Positions 43,980 to 55,250 of a DNA stretch of 64,000 nucleotides are shown piece by piece. Each line of letters opens with the position of its first letter. The stretch's first letter is position 1. The DNA comes from Flammulina velutipes (Eukaryota; Basidiomycota; Agaricomycetes; Agaricales; Physalacriaceae). The notes beneath the pieces were generated by a model, which was not told the DNA's origin, did no database searches, and worked only from the letters and a program-made list of their open reading frames with translations. The stretch lies in the NCBI GenBank assembly GCA_011800155.1, contig CM022375.1:124001-188000 (forward strand), given 5' to 3'. The position numbers were made by a program, and so were the translations under genes.

Positions 43980-45537
43980 ATGTCTGTTATTCGAAATCCC
44001 AAAGGTACGAATCAGCATCGAGAATGTTGTACGTTGATCTTGTTCTATGTTTCGAACGTGCTCCATTGACCTTCCTTTAGCGCCTGCCGATGATGGCCAT
44101 CTTGAGGTGCTCTTGCGGCAATACCAGCTGGAGAATGTCAGCAACAACGAGGAGCTGTCGCGCCGGTTGAGAGAAGAGCATGGCATACGGATAAGGTCAG
44201 CCAGGTAGCTATGATTCGTCAATGCCAGTACTCATCGATTCCTCTAGTGCATCTACAATCAAGCGTCGCAAACGAGATCTTGGCATCTTGGGCCCAAGAC
44301 AGGCAGCCAGGCAGCTCCCAAAGGGCCAGCAGCGCCAGATGGTTCTTGACCAAATGGCTGACGATCCCCGCCGCAATAGAGGGCCACGGACAGTCCAGGA
44401 GGGAGTTTTTATAAGACTGGAATTCGATTACCACGGTATGCGAGGTCGTGCCGCCGCTTTGACCAGTGTACTTACTCTTCGAAAGGTCCCTTAGTGAAGA
44501 TATCATGAGGACAGAGGATCCAGGAGGCTTCGACCATCGCCAACCCGGAAAGAGACACATTGAACGGACACCTCTTGTCTCGCTTGGTCCGAACCATGAA
44601 TGGAGCGCCGATGGTCACGATAAACTAGCAGGCATCGGATTCCCAATCTGGGGTGTTCGCGATAAGTTCTCTGGCAAATGGCTGAAGTTATGGGTAATTC
44701 CGGACAACCGCCTGAAAGATGCTGCTGTCATTCTGTTTCTGAAGCTGGTCCTCGAACTGGGTGGTGCGTTAGTCATCGTCTTATTTGATCCACTCACCAA
44801 CTGTACGCACATAGGCATTCCCTTCCAAATGACCACCGATAAAGGATCTGAGACTGTAGTGATCTTTGGAATCCAGACATCGCTTCGGTATTTGGGATTT
44901 TTTTCTTTTGAGCTGGATTTGACAAGTTTGCCGTAGAGAAATGTTCGGCGACGTTCCTATGGAAGAAATCCCTGTCCAAGTTTTTCTGAAGAGCATCCGT
45001 AACATAACCGTTGAGCGAGGATGGTTTCGACTTCGGCTTGACTGGGGAGACAATGCGAAGGAATTCTTCCTTCGCGGTGAGGCATTGGGCATCTACAACA
45101 AGATGAATCCCAAACATTAGTACGTTCTTTCCTAGTATGTGAAACGGTCCACACAGTGATATCCAACGTAGCAATCTAGTTCAATGGCCTTGGCCAAGTT
45201 GATTCAGCAAGAGCTGGACGAGTTTACTCGCCGTCAGAACACACACAAGACCCGCTTCGACAAAGGGAAGATACTTCCATCTGGTTGCACGCCGAACGAG
45301 GTGTACAACAATCCGCAACGTTTTCATGCTCAAGATTGCCTGGTGCCCGTCGACCGCGAGATCATTGAGGCGTTGATTGAAGAGAAAGGTGGTGATGATA
45401 TTATACAGTTTGTGGAAGCAGACTTTGCTGCACGTTGCGAGCAGGTCTACGGCAATCTAGAGGTTGAAAACCTAACGTTCCACAACGTATGGGACGTCTT
45501 CGAATCTATGCTTCCAAATGTATACATTACTAATTAG
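43980..45537 (+). CDS. Integrase-core-domain protein, seven exons, intact
   Basis: A retroviral-integrase-like (rve fold) protein of a type I know as single genes in agaricomycetes. Start chosen at ATG 43980 (MSVIRNPK). Exons 43980-44004, 44081-44195, 44248-44435, 44486-44763, 44815-44887, 44937-45119 and 45180-45537 join in frame with GT..AG introns. A helix-turn-helix-like N-terminal part (LEVLLRQYQLENVSNNEELS, then TIKRRKRDLGILG) precedes the core, where likely metal-binding acids are in HEWSADGHDKLAGIGFP and FQMTTDKGSET; a third may lie in ITIERGWFRLRLDWGDN. The C-terminal region (LIQQELDEFTRRQNTHKTRF; FDKGKILPSGCTPNEVY; FVEADFAARC) is complete. With no LTRs or pol partners around, it may be domesticated; that is inference. 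Confidence 0.8.
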
Positions 45538-45539
45538 CT

Positions 45540-45859
45540 TCATCTATGTCATTGACATTTTTTCTTCTCTCGCATCACACGACACTTTCTTGTCAATGAT
45601 ATCGCCTATTAAGTATTGCTTATTGTAAAATCTCTCTATGAAAATCTAGTTAATGATGTCACCGATGTCCATTGCCTGGCGGTCGTTCTTTATCGCTCTT
45701 CAAATTGGCAAGTCCAAATGATCTACACCGGGCGTTGCAATGGTGCTCAGCTATCCATTTCTGAATGATTGGACCGCCCTTATCAGCAAATCCACTGTCT
45801 CCTCCGCCATGTTCTCAGTACAGGTGAATTTTGGAGATATTGTGAGACATACTGTTCCG
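45540..45859. other. Short gene-free spacer
   Basis: Downstream of the integrase-core gene. Nothing recognised. Confidence 0.4.
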
Positions 45860-46640
45860 CGTGCATTTGCTCATCTATAAGCACAACTTTCCATCCATTA
45901 TTTGGTAATGGGAAAACAAAGCCCAGACGGCATTCAATAGTGAACACACGAGTGAGAGAATTATCCTACCTTGAAGATCAGCGGGAAGGATTGAGTGTTG
46001 GCTGTCCTCAACGACGTGATTTGTAAATGCCTCCATCAAGCGGCCAACTGGGTGTTGTTTTCTTCGAAATCTTCCGTTCCGGAGAACTTCTGGAAACGTC
46101 CACCCGTGGAGCACCAAGGTGTCCCTTACAACCTATCAAATTAGATCCGGATCGGTGCCCATGATCCAGGTCTAATTAGGTCTATTTGACCGAGGTCCGA
46201 AAGTACTTGAGCTTGTAAGAAGTCATTCTTCCAGATTTGGCTTCATTGGAGGCCAACTTGAAATGGATCCAGAGATTAGTATACCAGCCCAATCCTCAAA
46301 AGGTAACCCTTTCATAACGATGTGGGCGCCTTCCAGTATGGGAAACGAATTCTATCTGCTCCTGAAATAAGGGAGCGCCGTATCTCTTAGGTCACCCGTA
46401 CGATCTTGAGACGAATGAGAATTTGGTCATCTCGTCCGTTATGCAGGTAAGGAGCTCACGACGAAGGGGTCGAACACGGTAGAGGAAGATGGACCGCAGA
46501 AGTAACTATTCAGAATTTCAGATGCCAACGAGAGCGGTTCGAGCGAGGGCGAAACGGCCCGTCCATTCGATGATAACAGGACGTACTTATCAAGTTCGTA
46601 AAATTGACGGCCGGTAGACAAGTCTTGGTGTTTGTTTGGT
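45860..46640 (-). pseudogene. Decayed minus-strand gene fragments of unknown family
   Basis: Two well-formed pieces lie on the same strand: TGRQFYELDKYVLLSSNGRA and SPSLEPLSLASEIL (46.62-46.5 kb), and GWTFPEVLRNGRFRRKQHPV, GRLMEAFTNHVVED with a splice donor after ILPADLQ (46.1-45.98 kb). The DNA between them has several stops in all frames. Confidence 0.35.
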
Positions 46641-46989
46641 CAGTGCTTTGCCTTGATTTTGATCTTCCATGATCACTGCGCTCCTACGTTCAAGTTGATC
46701 AACCAGTCTTCTACGTCGTTGCTGCCACTACGACGCTGTGGAAACGGCGCAAGGCTCTACCGCCGTTTTCAGGCTAATTCAGGCTAATTGCACGCCGCCA
46801 GCTTGACACAGACGCCGGCTACGGGCGTTTACTCAAGGATATATCAGCTGAATCCTCGAAATGGGTTATCGAGACGGCGACGAAGCGAAAATGAATTTAG
46901 GTGCGTGCGCTGGATATTCTTTACTATCGTCGGCAGCTGTTGATCGTTCCAGCAGAATAGCTTCCACCATCCGTGCTTTGCACTCATTT

Positions 46990-47700
46990 GTCTCTGAAAA
47001 CAACAACCGAGGACAAGCATGGCGCCAAAGTCCAGACAATACGGCTGAGCCGAACGGTGAAGCTGGGGCGAAGGACGCGAACGTGGCAGAGGATCTCCCA
47101 TCGACACGTCCAAACGGATGCAAGGAGTTGTTGGCCAAGGATCGTGGTGGAACCAGTGACCCGTGCGTTGATCTACGCTCTCGAGAACGCTGCTGACTTG
47201 CTATCCATAGTCTCATCCATCTCAGTCTACTCCGTTCACGCCACCAGACCCCCGTCGTCAAGAAGACGCTTTCGCCAACTTGGTTCGGGGGCGCTACGAC
47301 ATTCGACGTGCTCAAATTTCTCAGAAAGAACGACAGGCCTGGTGCACTCGAACTCGTCGTCTGGGACAAGGATATGCTCAAGAAAGAGCACTTGGCGAGG
47401 GATTCGACGAAGAGCAGGAGCGAGCTCTGGCCTTTGAGGACACCGGTAATACAGTGCGTTCGTATTATTGATATCTACCTGTGAAAGGTGCTCATACGTA
47501 TCTCAGGCCTTTACGATTCCTCTCAATCATCGAGGGAGGACAAGAGTGCTACCGGCACCATCCAGATCAAACTTGGATTCATCCAGCCCCCGAATACGAG
47601 TAGCTTACTCAAGTTTGACGAGATCTACAACGAGCTTGTCAGACGTTCTCGTCTGTCCCTTGTCTCTGCCCCGTAGATCAAAGGTGTTGGCACCGTTCAA
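46990..47700 (+). pseudogene. Decayed C2-domain gene fragment, like part of a phosphatidylserine decarboxylase 2-type protein
   Basis: C2 domains bind Ca2+ and phospholipids. Plus-strand pieces in different frames give CKELLAKDRGGTSDP (Ca2+-loop Asp residues), TPVVKKTLSPTW, RPGALELVVWDKDMLKKEHL, then FEDTGNT and TGTIQIKLGFIQPP, FDEIYNELVRRSRLSLVSAP. This order is that of a C2 domain and, from memory, the following linker of fungal PSD2-type proteins. At least two frame changes are not explained by introns, and the expected catalytic decarboxylase domain is absent. It ends where the long minus-strand gene begins to be read. Confidence 0.5.
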
Positions 47701-50530
47701 GTACGTTATAAATACAAGGATTTTGCAAGATTTCCAAGTCTCCTCTTTCTGCCCAATAAGTTGAGAGTGACACTCGTTTCCTAATTGCTGTATCATATCT
47801 TTCAGCTGCCTCCACGTTGTTTGCCTTGGCAGCGTTATGGCGTCCAGAGCTAATTCGATCGGGAACACTGACGGTACGACCTGATTTCTTAGTTGAATTA
47901 TTCTTGGTCTTCCTGGGAGGATCTCCATCAAGAGAAACGTAATTCTCCCGGGAAGGGAGCACGGTAGCGTGAATGTCACTGGAGTCAAACGACCTAGAAA
48001 GGAACTATTGGTATTGGTCACAAAGATACAAGTAGACCTACCAAACTAGGTTGGTCTCCGTCGCGATGTAGTATCCCCATTCCAGTTGGCAAAAGCCGTA
48101 CTCATCGAGCTTTCGAACTCCGCGCCACGCAGTGGTACTGCTAAGTCCTCGACAAGCGTCTTCATCTTGGTGGACTGGGGATACGTAACCATCACACTGG
48201 AAGATAGTGGCAGCGGACATTCCTAGGCGATCAGATTTCCCGAGTGTTTTCTGCAATACTTTCCAAATTCCATGAAAGGCAAATTGAGCAACACATTCAA
48301 TCAAGGCAGCATCCTATAAATTGATAGTAGAAAATATGACATGTTCTTTTGAATAAGGCGTACCAAAGCCATGTCCAGGATAAGATGGACACCTTTTAGA
48401 CTCACGGCCTCCATATTAGCATAGAAGGCATAGCCATCACCAAGACCACCGCCTGTGGCTAAACGTCCACCGCCTCCAGCCTTCATCTGGCCCTCCTGAT
48501 GATTTCTTACATGAGCGCCTCGGCTAACCGGTGCCATATCTATAAAACCTTTGATAATGATAACTTTACGCATATAATTGACTTACAAGACGAGACGTAT
48601 TAGACTCGTGATTGCGCAGTATCCGTAGAACGTCTTGACTGAAGGGTCCAAAGAATACTCCGTCCAGCTATTATACACAGGTTGAGCTTGAAGTACTAGA
48701 ATTTGGTTTGGGAATAACACCCACGACATGCTCCCGTTGTGTCCGTATATATTCCCCAGAGCTGTCAAATACGGGGACTTGGATAAACTGAGACCTTGTG
48801 TCTCCAGAATGAGGAGGTACGTTTCGCTTGTCCTTATCCACAATATAAATGATGTGACGCCCACATCGTGCCGTTATCTTAGGATCGGACCCAACAGGTT
48901 GTAAGTTCAGACTTTCCGGACTGTAAATGGGAGACGAGTTCTACAAATAGCATGTCAATAAAGGCTTACACAGTGAAAAACAAAGTCTGCCTGGGAATTA
49001 GTCTGCTGTTTTTGACACCGGCTAACACCATGACCTAGATACCTCTCCATACTTGGGCGGTGTGTTACATATAGCACCTGTGAACATTGATCTTTAGGCC
49101 CCTCTTTATAGCAAAGCTTGCAGCTTTTGATCTACACCATCTTAGAAAGAATAAAATAAAACAACTGTCTGACTCGCCTGAGAAGATAGCTTGTTCCTGG
49201 TCAATTCTTGCTGTTCCTTCTAAGAAATATTAGAACAAAGAGAAGAAAATAAAAGTTGCATAATACGTACTTTAGATAGATCGTTCTTCTTGAGATCAGC
49301 CTTGAATGTCTTGATCACATCTCTGGCCTCTACTGTCCTTGCCGATATGACCTCTATTACATTTTCCTTGTCGTAGCTTCCATTTCGATATTTAGGTCCG
49401 ACGCCCCCCTTTTGGGTTAGATATTTTAAAAAACTGGAGTAGAAGTCGGATCGCTTTTGAACTGTGTTTCCAATGTGCTCCAGGCACCACCCGTTTGCCT
49501 CCAGGGAGTGTCCTAACCAGGTCCTAACCACCGATCGTAGATGCGTAAGAAGGCCTCGCAGGAATGCGCAAAGAAGACCGTCTCTGGGACTGCAGCACGG
49601 GGAATGAGCCATGGATTGTTAAGTAGCGCCTTTCGCATTTCTGCTGGTTTGGAAATACACTTGTCCTCCTCAAACTGAACAGAATATCAGAAATGGAAGA
49701 TTATTAGAATGATACTACTACCTACTGTACTAGGATTGAAGGGAGCCGCTTTGAAAAGAATCTCCTCAGCCGTCCATTTCTCTTCCGTTAGACTGTCTTG
49801 AAGATGTTGGTAGCGTAGTACGTCAACGATCCCATCTTCATCTGCCTGGGCAGCTAGTGCTCGAGTAACAATGTAGCTAGGGTCTCCCACGGTGGAAGTA
49901 ACAGCTGCGAGCCCAGATGTCTTGAAGGAAACAAGGAAATTAGACAGAGTAATTGTTCATGTAAGGCAACTACTCACAAACACCGCGTCTCGCCAGTTGG
50001 ACTTCCCACGGCGCCCGGGTGGAATCGACTTCATGTCGCGTAGAATCCAGCCCATGGCTGTTCGTTTGGACTGGCGAAGGGTCTCCGGCTTGGGAAATGA
50101 CTATACTTATAGCGAGCTGAACGGTACGTCTGTATCAATAGCCCACGTATGGAGGTAAGGTCAAGTTGCTGCAACTGTTTGCTTGATTAACCAACTGGGA
50201 ATGGTTGGAACAAGTTCACTCACTGGTTTGCCGCAATACGCCATACCCACCTTCTCAAGCGAAGGTACTTAGAAGAAGACAGAGCACGTGCACCCACTTC
50301 CTACAGATCTGTATGTCGCTATCCTGCTTGGAGATGGCAAAATCGACAAGCTCGCCCTGCGTGAAGGAATCCAGACGCTGCCGCTTAGCAGCCGGAGGAT
50401 GGAGAGAAGACTCTGAAGAACTGTCGTAGTCCGATGTATAGTCGGCTCCCCTGGGGACGAATTCGTTGGCGTCTCCATCGGAGGTGTTATCCTCGTCCTC
50501 GTCCTCGACTGGAATGGACAAAACAGACAT
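47690..50530 (-). CDS. Long multi-exon gene with an HxD motif (candidate 2OG/Fe(II) oxygenase-like), one frameshift
   Basis: Start at the ATG at 50528-50530 (MSVLSIPVEDEDEDNTSDGD), an acidic and Ser-rich N-terminus. Spliced exons give MGWILRDMKSIPPGRRGKSN, SGLAAVTSTVGDPSYIVTRA, FEEDKCISKPAEMRKALLNN, NTVQKRSDFYSSFLKYLTQK, VIEVISARTVEARDVIKTFK, DMAPVSRGAHVRNHQEGQMK, GGGLGDGYAFYANMEAVSLK, GMSAATIFQCDGYVSPVHQD and DIHATVLPSREN. The HQD in VHQDEDACRGL and the later His in DIHATVLPS are spaced like the HxD..H iron ligands of 2OG oxygenases, but no arginine for 2-oxoglutarate was assigned. An 11-bp tandem duplication at 49511-49530 breaks the frame. The exact joins between 48.6 and 49.2 kb are uncertain. 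Confidence 0.55.
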
Positions 50531-50785
50531 GGGATGACGCTGAACGTTATTACACCGACGGGCCCCGGAGTCTTGCTAAGAAAACGGTTGGTGAGCTGGG
50601 ATCTGTCAAATCTACCTATCTCTAAGACTCACAGCCAGAATGGAAAGGTTTTGGTATTTTTTGAAAATTACGATGATTTCCTTCTCAGTCGACCGCTGAG
50701 GAGAGCGGGCCAGGAAGATGTCCAGGACATGTCCAGAGCGTCGCTAAAGTACACACATTTCATGGCGAGAGGAGGTCCAAGAGTT

Positions 50786-51061
50786 TCATAGTACCATTAT
50801 GGTGTCTTGGTGCGCTAGATCCTGCCCCCACGCGTTGACCAGAGTTTGTCGGAAGTAAGCGAGTTTGGTATGCGAAGGTGGTGGAGATTGTGATGTGCGC
50901 TGATCTAGGAAGGCCCGGATCTCGGGTGGTAGGATCCCTGCCAGTGAACTTGGAAGGATTTGGGGTATGTTGAAGGCCCCAAGATAGGCCGCACCGTCAA
51001 GAGGATCGTGCAGAGGATTTGTAGTCACGGTAGCGGACGGTAAGCGAGGACGCTTAGTCAT
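50786..51061 (-). CDS. Hypothetical small ORF
   Basis: ATG at 51061 (MTKRPRLPSATVTTNPLHDP), then AAYLGAFNIPQILPSSLAGI, PPEIRAFLDQRTSQ and KLAYFRQTLVNAWGQDLAHQ, ending at 50786. A GTACTA donor at the end could extend it into further exons (a frame with YFSDALDMSWTSSWPALLSG lies downstream). Family not recognised; it may be the 5' end of the long minus-strand gene or a separate gene. Confidence 0.4.
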   Translation of the reverse strand: MTKRPRLPSATVTTNPLHDPLDGAAYLGAFNIPQILPSSLAGILPPEIRAFLDQRTSQSPPPSHTKLAYFRQTLVNAWGQDLAHQDTIMVL

Positions 51062-51989
51062 AGCAATCCAACCTCTCAAATTCGGCCGGGGGTTTTGTGG
51101 ATAAGATAAGGAACTTAGCCAGGAGAAAATGGGATTCAAAAGTCCCGTGAAGCGCAAGACCGGTAAAGTGGGTAATTATTAATTATTACTGGTACATATC
51201 GGTGGTCTGTCGCGAAGAGCGATGGGCGGTGGTGGACTCTGGCTCTTCGTCAGGGTCCTTTGCGTCACCGGGCTTCACCGCCACCGATTGTATTTGTCAT
51301 ACGAATTACGTTTACTTCGCTTCGGTATTTTGTTGCGTCTCGTCTTTTGTCCTTCTACTGTTGAGACGTTATAGGCCCCCACTTGTAAGTCTTTTTCTCT
51401 GCTTCGCATTTATAGACAATCGTCGTGCTCAAGTTGTGTTGTTGTCGATATTGGAGGGCCGACCTTGAGCCTACCTCCAATAACGCGACTTGGGCGCAAT
51501 GGGTGCCTCGTTTTATGCTTTTTTCTACGAAGTTTGTTGACGTTACCTTTTAGCTGTTTGATATCGTCGCTGCTCCTTTCGTTGTATTCAAATCACCCAG
51601 CCGTACTGCCACAAAGCTTCGTCGACCGTCGTGTCCTCAGACTGCGTCGACGGGTGGTTACTACAGGATATTGCAAACTTCCAAAGACTTGGCCAATGAC
51701 TGAGTGTCGATGGATCCCTACTACGGCAACAGCTTACAGCAGCGCTAACGTCGACCAAGAATTTTTTATCATAACCGAAGATAACTATTTCACTTACTCC
51801 TCCCGCCGCTCTCTTCCTCTACTATGTGCGTTCATATCTGTGCCCTCTTTGGTAAAAAATTTTTTGACGCTCACATGCCATTTAGGTCTTATCAAATCGC
51901 GTCTCCGACTCTGTGAGATTTACTCGCGCGACATTTTCAAACATCCGCCAACGATCTTTAGGTTTGTTGAACTCTCAGAGGAGATCGAC
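51062..51989. other. Spacer upstream of the CxxC protein gene
   Basis: Open plus-strand frames run through 51465-51989, but they look like pyrimidine-rich leader and intron sequence. No domain was recognised. Confidence 0.3.
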
Positions 51990-52872
51990 ATGGACTTGTG
52001 GGTGCAACTTGAGGGCGAAATGGAGCCGGTGGATGAAGATACGGAGGATGAGGGTGCGATGGGTGAAGTAATGTACGTTCTTTTTGGAGGCGCCGGTTGA
52101 CTCTAACTCTGCTTCTCCCAGGATTAACGCGCCTGCCAGTCAAGTCTGCAATGAGTGTGTCTCTGGCAGACGACGACAACGACGATCTTTGTGTTATGAT
52201 TGCCGCGTACGTGATAGTGACCCCTGTCTCCGAATTACTGGCAGCTAACATATTCATCCCTAGGGCGTCTATTAACGTTACTACTGCTGACGCGCTGACG
52301 AGGCACAACTAATCGTGTCTGTTACACCAACCGAAACTACGACCGCTAGTGCCGACCCTCTGGAGGAGTTAAACCCATACCACAACCTCACGCACAATGA
52401 GAGGAGATATATCGCCATGCGAAATGAAAAGGTGCTTGCCAACGAGTATGTTCCTTTTCTTCCTTGGAATATGTAGCGGCTTACCCTCATATCGTCAGCC
52501 TCCCACCCGTTCCTGTCCATCTTCGCGCCGAAAACCTCAAGCAAGCGGCTGATTGGACTTGGGGAAAGGCATTAGCCAATTGGTGAGCATGTTGCGTATC
52601 ACTGCGATGTGGGAAGGGACTGACACATTGTATTGTAGGTACAAGCTGGGGTTGTTGCCACTAACCCGGTGTCGCGAGTAATACTTCTTCTTGCCTGAGT
52701 TGGCCTATTCTAACGATCCATCAGTTCCTCTAAATCGAACAAAACAACCAAGAAAGATGATCATGGTCCAAAGCGCGGCAGGAAGCGCGCGCGATCGAGG
52801 GCTGATTCGAGAAGCCCTTTTGGTCAAAACTCATCCGTTGTCTTAGTCCTTTGGACTACACCACACCAATAA
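51990..52872 (+). CDS. Small acidic, zinc-ribbon-like, basic-tailed protein (probably nuclear), intact
   Basis: Start at the ATG at 51990 (MDLWVQLEGEMEPVDEDTED). Introns of about 45-90 nt join the acidic N-terminus to MINAPASQVCNECVSGRRRQ, LCYDCR (a CxxC..CxxC pair), AQLIVSVTPTETTTASADPL, ELNPYHNLTHNERRYIAMRN, LPPVPVHLRAENLKQAADWT and a lysine-arginine tail KKDDHGPKRGRKRARSRADS. All joins keep the frame. The final codons lie in the first unit of a direct repeat whose second copy follows 160 bp later. A four-cysteine site and a nuclear-localisation-like tail suggest a nuclear role. Family not recognised. Confidence 0.55.
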
Positions 52873-53100
52873 TATTGTAAACGAATCACCACCATCGCTA
52901 TGCCCGCGTGATACGTGATCCCGCCGTCCCGCTCGCTTTTCCATAAACGCACGGTGAGCAAGCTCCCAAGCTCGGATTTTGGTCAAAACTCATCCGTTGC
53001 CTTAGTCCTTTGGACTATACCAAGCTAATATTACTATAAACCAATCACCACCATTGCTAGGCGCGCGCGATGCGTGATCCCGCCGTCCTGCTCGCTCTTT
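52818..53100. repeat. Direct repeat of about 123 bp (two copies)
   Basis: Copies at 52818-52940 and 52977-53100 share TTTTGGTCAAAACTCATCC, CTTAGTCCTTTGGACTA, AATCACCACCAT and GTGATCCCGCCGTCC, about 87% alike by eye. The first contains the 3' end of the CxxC protein gene. Confidence 0.8.
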
Positions 53101-55250
53101 TCTCGGATCTATCACTCAGTATCTTGCACTCCTGGTTCAACAAACTGCTCCGATGTTGGATCGAACCAGCTTCCACCTCAGCCATCCTAGGTCTCACTCG
53201 AACCACCTGACGTACTCAATATCCAACATGTGGAATAAGCGCGACGTCTTTGCGAACCTACGACTTGATGGTCGACTGGGAAAGGAAGACGAGAGCTGGT
53301 CCGGCAGTTGAGTCTTTTGGTGCGTCCACTCATTCCAAGACTGAGCGCCATATCATAATTAATCATAGGTTCATACAGGCAAGGTTCGGCTGCGTCGGTA
53401 GAAAATGACTGAATGGACATGGAGCTCGCGGTAAAGAGCGTTCGCCAAGCTCCAACGCTGGGTGTATGTCTGTTTTTGGTCTACATCCACCATCTGCTAA
53501 CTCTTCCCTAGTTCATGCTGTTTTATGTCAGCGGATCCGATGAGGCATGGGCATGAATACTCCGTCAACTGTCGTTGTACGTCCGCCCAAAATCAACCGT
53601 ATATCCTAGCTGACCAAGTCGGTTTAGCACTAAGTATCCAACGGCCGACTTAAATACCGGACCCTCACGCGTAGAGCGAGACGACTTGGAGGAACTTTGC
53701 CATGTTCGTGCTCATTCTCGTCGTTAGGAGCGTCCGTCCCACGTTGACGATAGGCAAGCAGCGACGAGATGAGACGAGCGTGCGAGGGATCTGAGGTGTC
53801 GGCTGGGAATGTCGAATGAACGAGCGCCGAACGACTGAGTACGTCTCAATATGCCCGTCAAATATCTAGTGCTAACCTCACCTAGATATACGAACGCGAC
53901 TCGACCACGCTGCCAACTCGACGGAAATCAGAACTATTGTCAAGGACACGGAGACATTTGCCCATCATCTTACTCCAAGCTTCAATCATCACTGTCGACA
54001 TCGTCACTCGCTGCCCCTGTCCGTCTTTCTTGCTTCGCCCTCCGACCTCTTTCATAGTGGACTGCGATGCCATGGCCGTGACCTTAAAGCAACGTTGCAG
54101 CCGTCAATAAGTTGTACGGTACCATGAATCAATGACGTATCCCAACTGACCAGATACTTAGATTCACCGACTACGGTTGATTCGAATACCTTCAAGGAGG
54201 ACCTTTTGAGGCGTTCGTCTTCCTCTTCACGATCACACACGCTGTTGGCAAGGTGGTAGGGCAATCCGAACAGCGACGAGACGGGATCTGAAGGGGTGTT
54301 GGTCGGAAATGAGTGCTGAACGTCGGAAGAGTACGTTTCTCGATATGCGAGATCCAATGCCGAGCGCTGCAGTGTATCTCATTCCTCTCATGTATCGTCG
54401 AGTTCTGCTGGGTCGTTCGACATGATCGCGCGTTCCCCGAAATCGGATGCTCCGCCTGGTTCATGCTCCCTTATCCGTAGCTTGAGTCCTCAGCCCCGTT
54501 GAGTATCATGGCTCCAATGAACAGTCTCATATGTTCGTACTGAACGTCGGTTGGGTCCTTCGACGATGTCGAGCAAAACGCGACCGTAACTCAAACTGGC
54601 ATGGTCACGGAAAACCGATCCTCTTGGTTGGACCATCGTAGTCACTATCGCCATTCGTCACTATGCCAGGCTGGACGTTTGCTATTCGTGTCATGCAGGC
54701 CAAGCACCTTCCGCATTCGACAAAACTGTTGGGATGCCTAGTCTAGGTTCTTGCGATGGACCTTATTCCTCCCATGCGCCATCTTCTGCCCAACACGATG
54801 CCAGGACAGATGTCAAATCACGCTCGCGCGCCCCCCGAAATCCCATGCTCCGCCTGGTCCCTTTCCCAATGATGGCTGTTAAGTGTCGTACCTTCACGGC
54901 CAGTCGTTCACGCAATCAAGCAGCCCTCAGCCCCGCTGCCAGGTTGATACGCGTGGTTCACAAACCCTCATAGCTTTGACTATTACTATCACCATTGACC
55001 AGCCGTCCATGGGGATAGTTCGTCTTTCTTGTTTCGCGCCGGGACCACGCATGCTCTTTCACCATTCACAATGAACTACAGAACTATAGCCACTGTTGCT
55101 TCTGGCGTGTTCATCTCGAGTCGAGAATTAACTTCGCGCATCTTCCGAAATTCACTGTGAGCGGTGATCGCACCAGACGATGTCGATTGGCTCGATAACG
55201 ATCCATAGTATTCTGGTACGCCTCTCTCAATTCATTCTTACGCGTTGCTA
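53101..55250. repeat. Degenerate repeated tract
   Basis: Blocks recur with much divergence: AGCGACGAGA.GAGAC with GGGATCTGA at 53757 and 54269; CCCCGAAATC..ATGCTCCGCC at 54435 and 54833 with similar flanks; CGTCTTTCTTG at 54024 and 55021. Spacing between related blocks is roughly 400-500 bp. No reading frame of note. It looks like an old tandemly duplicated segment. Confidence 0.5.
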
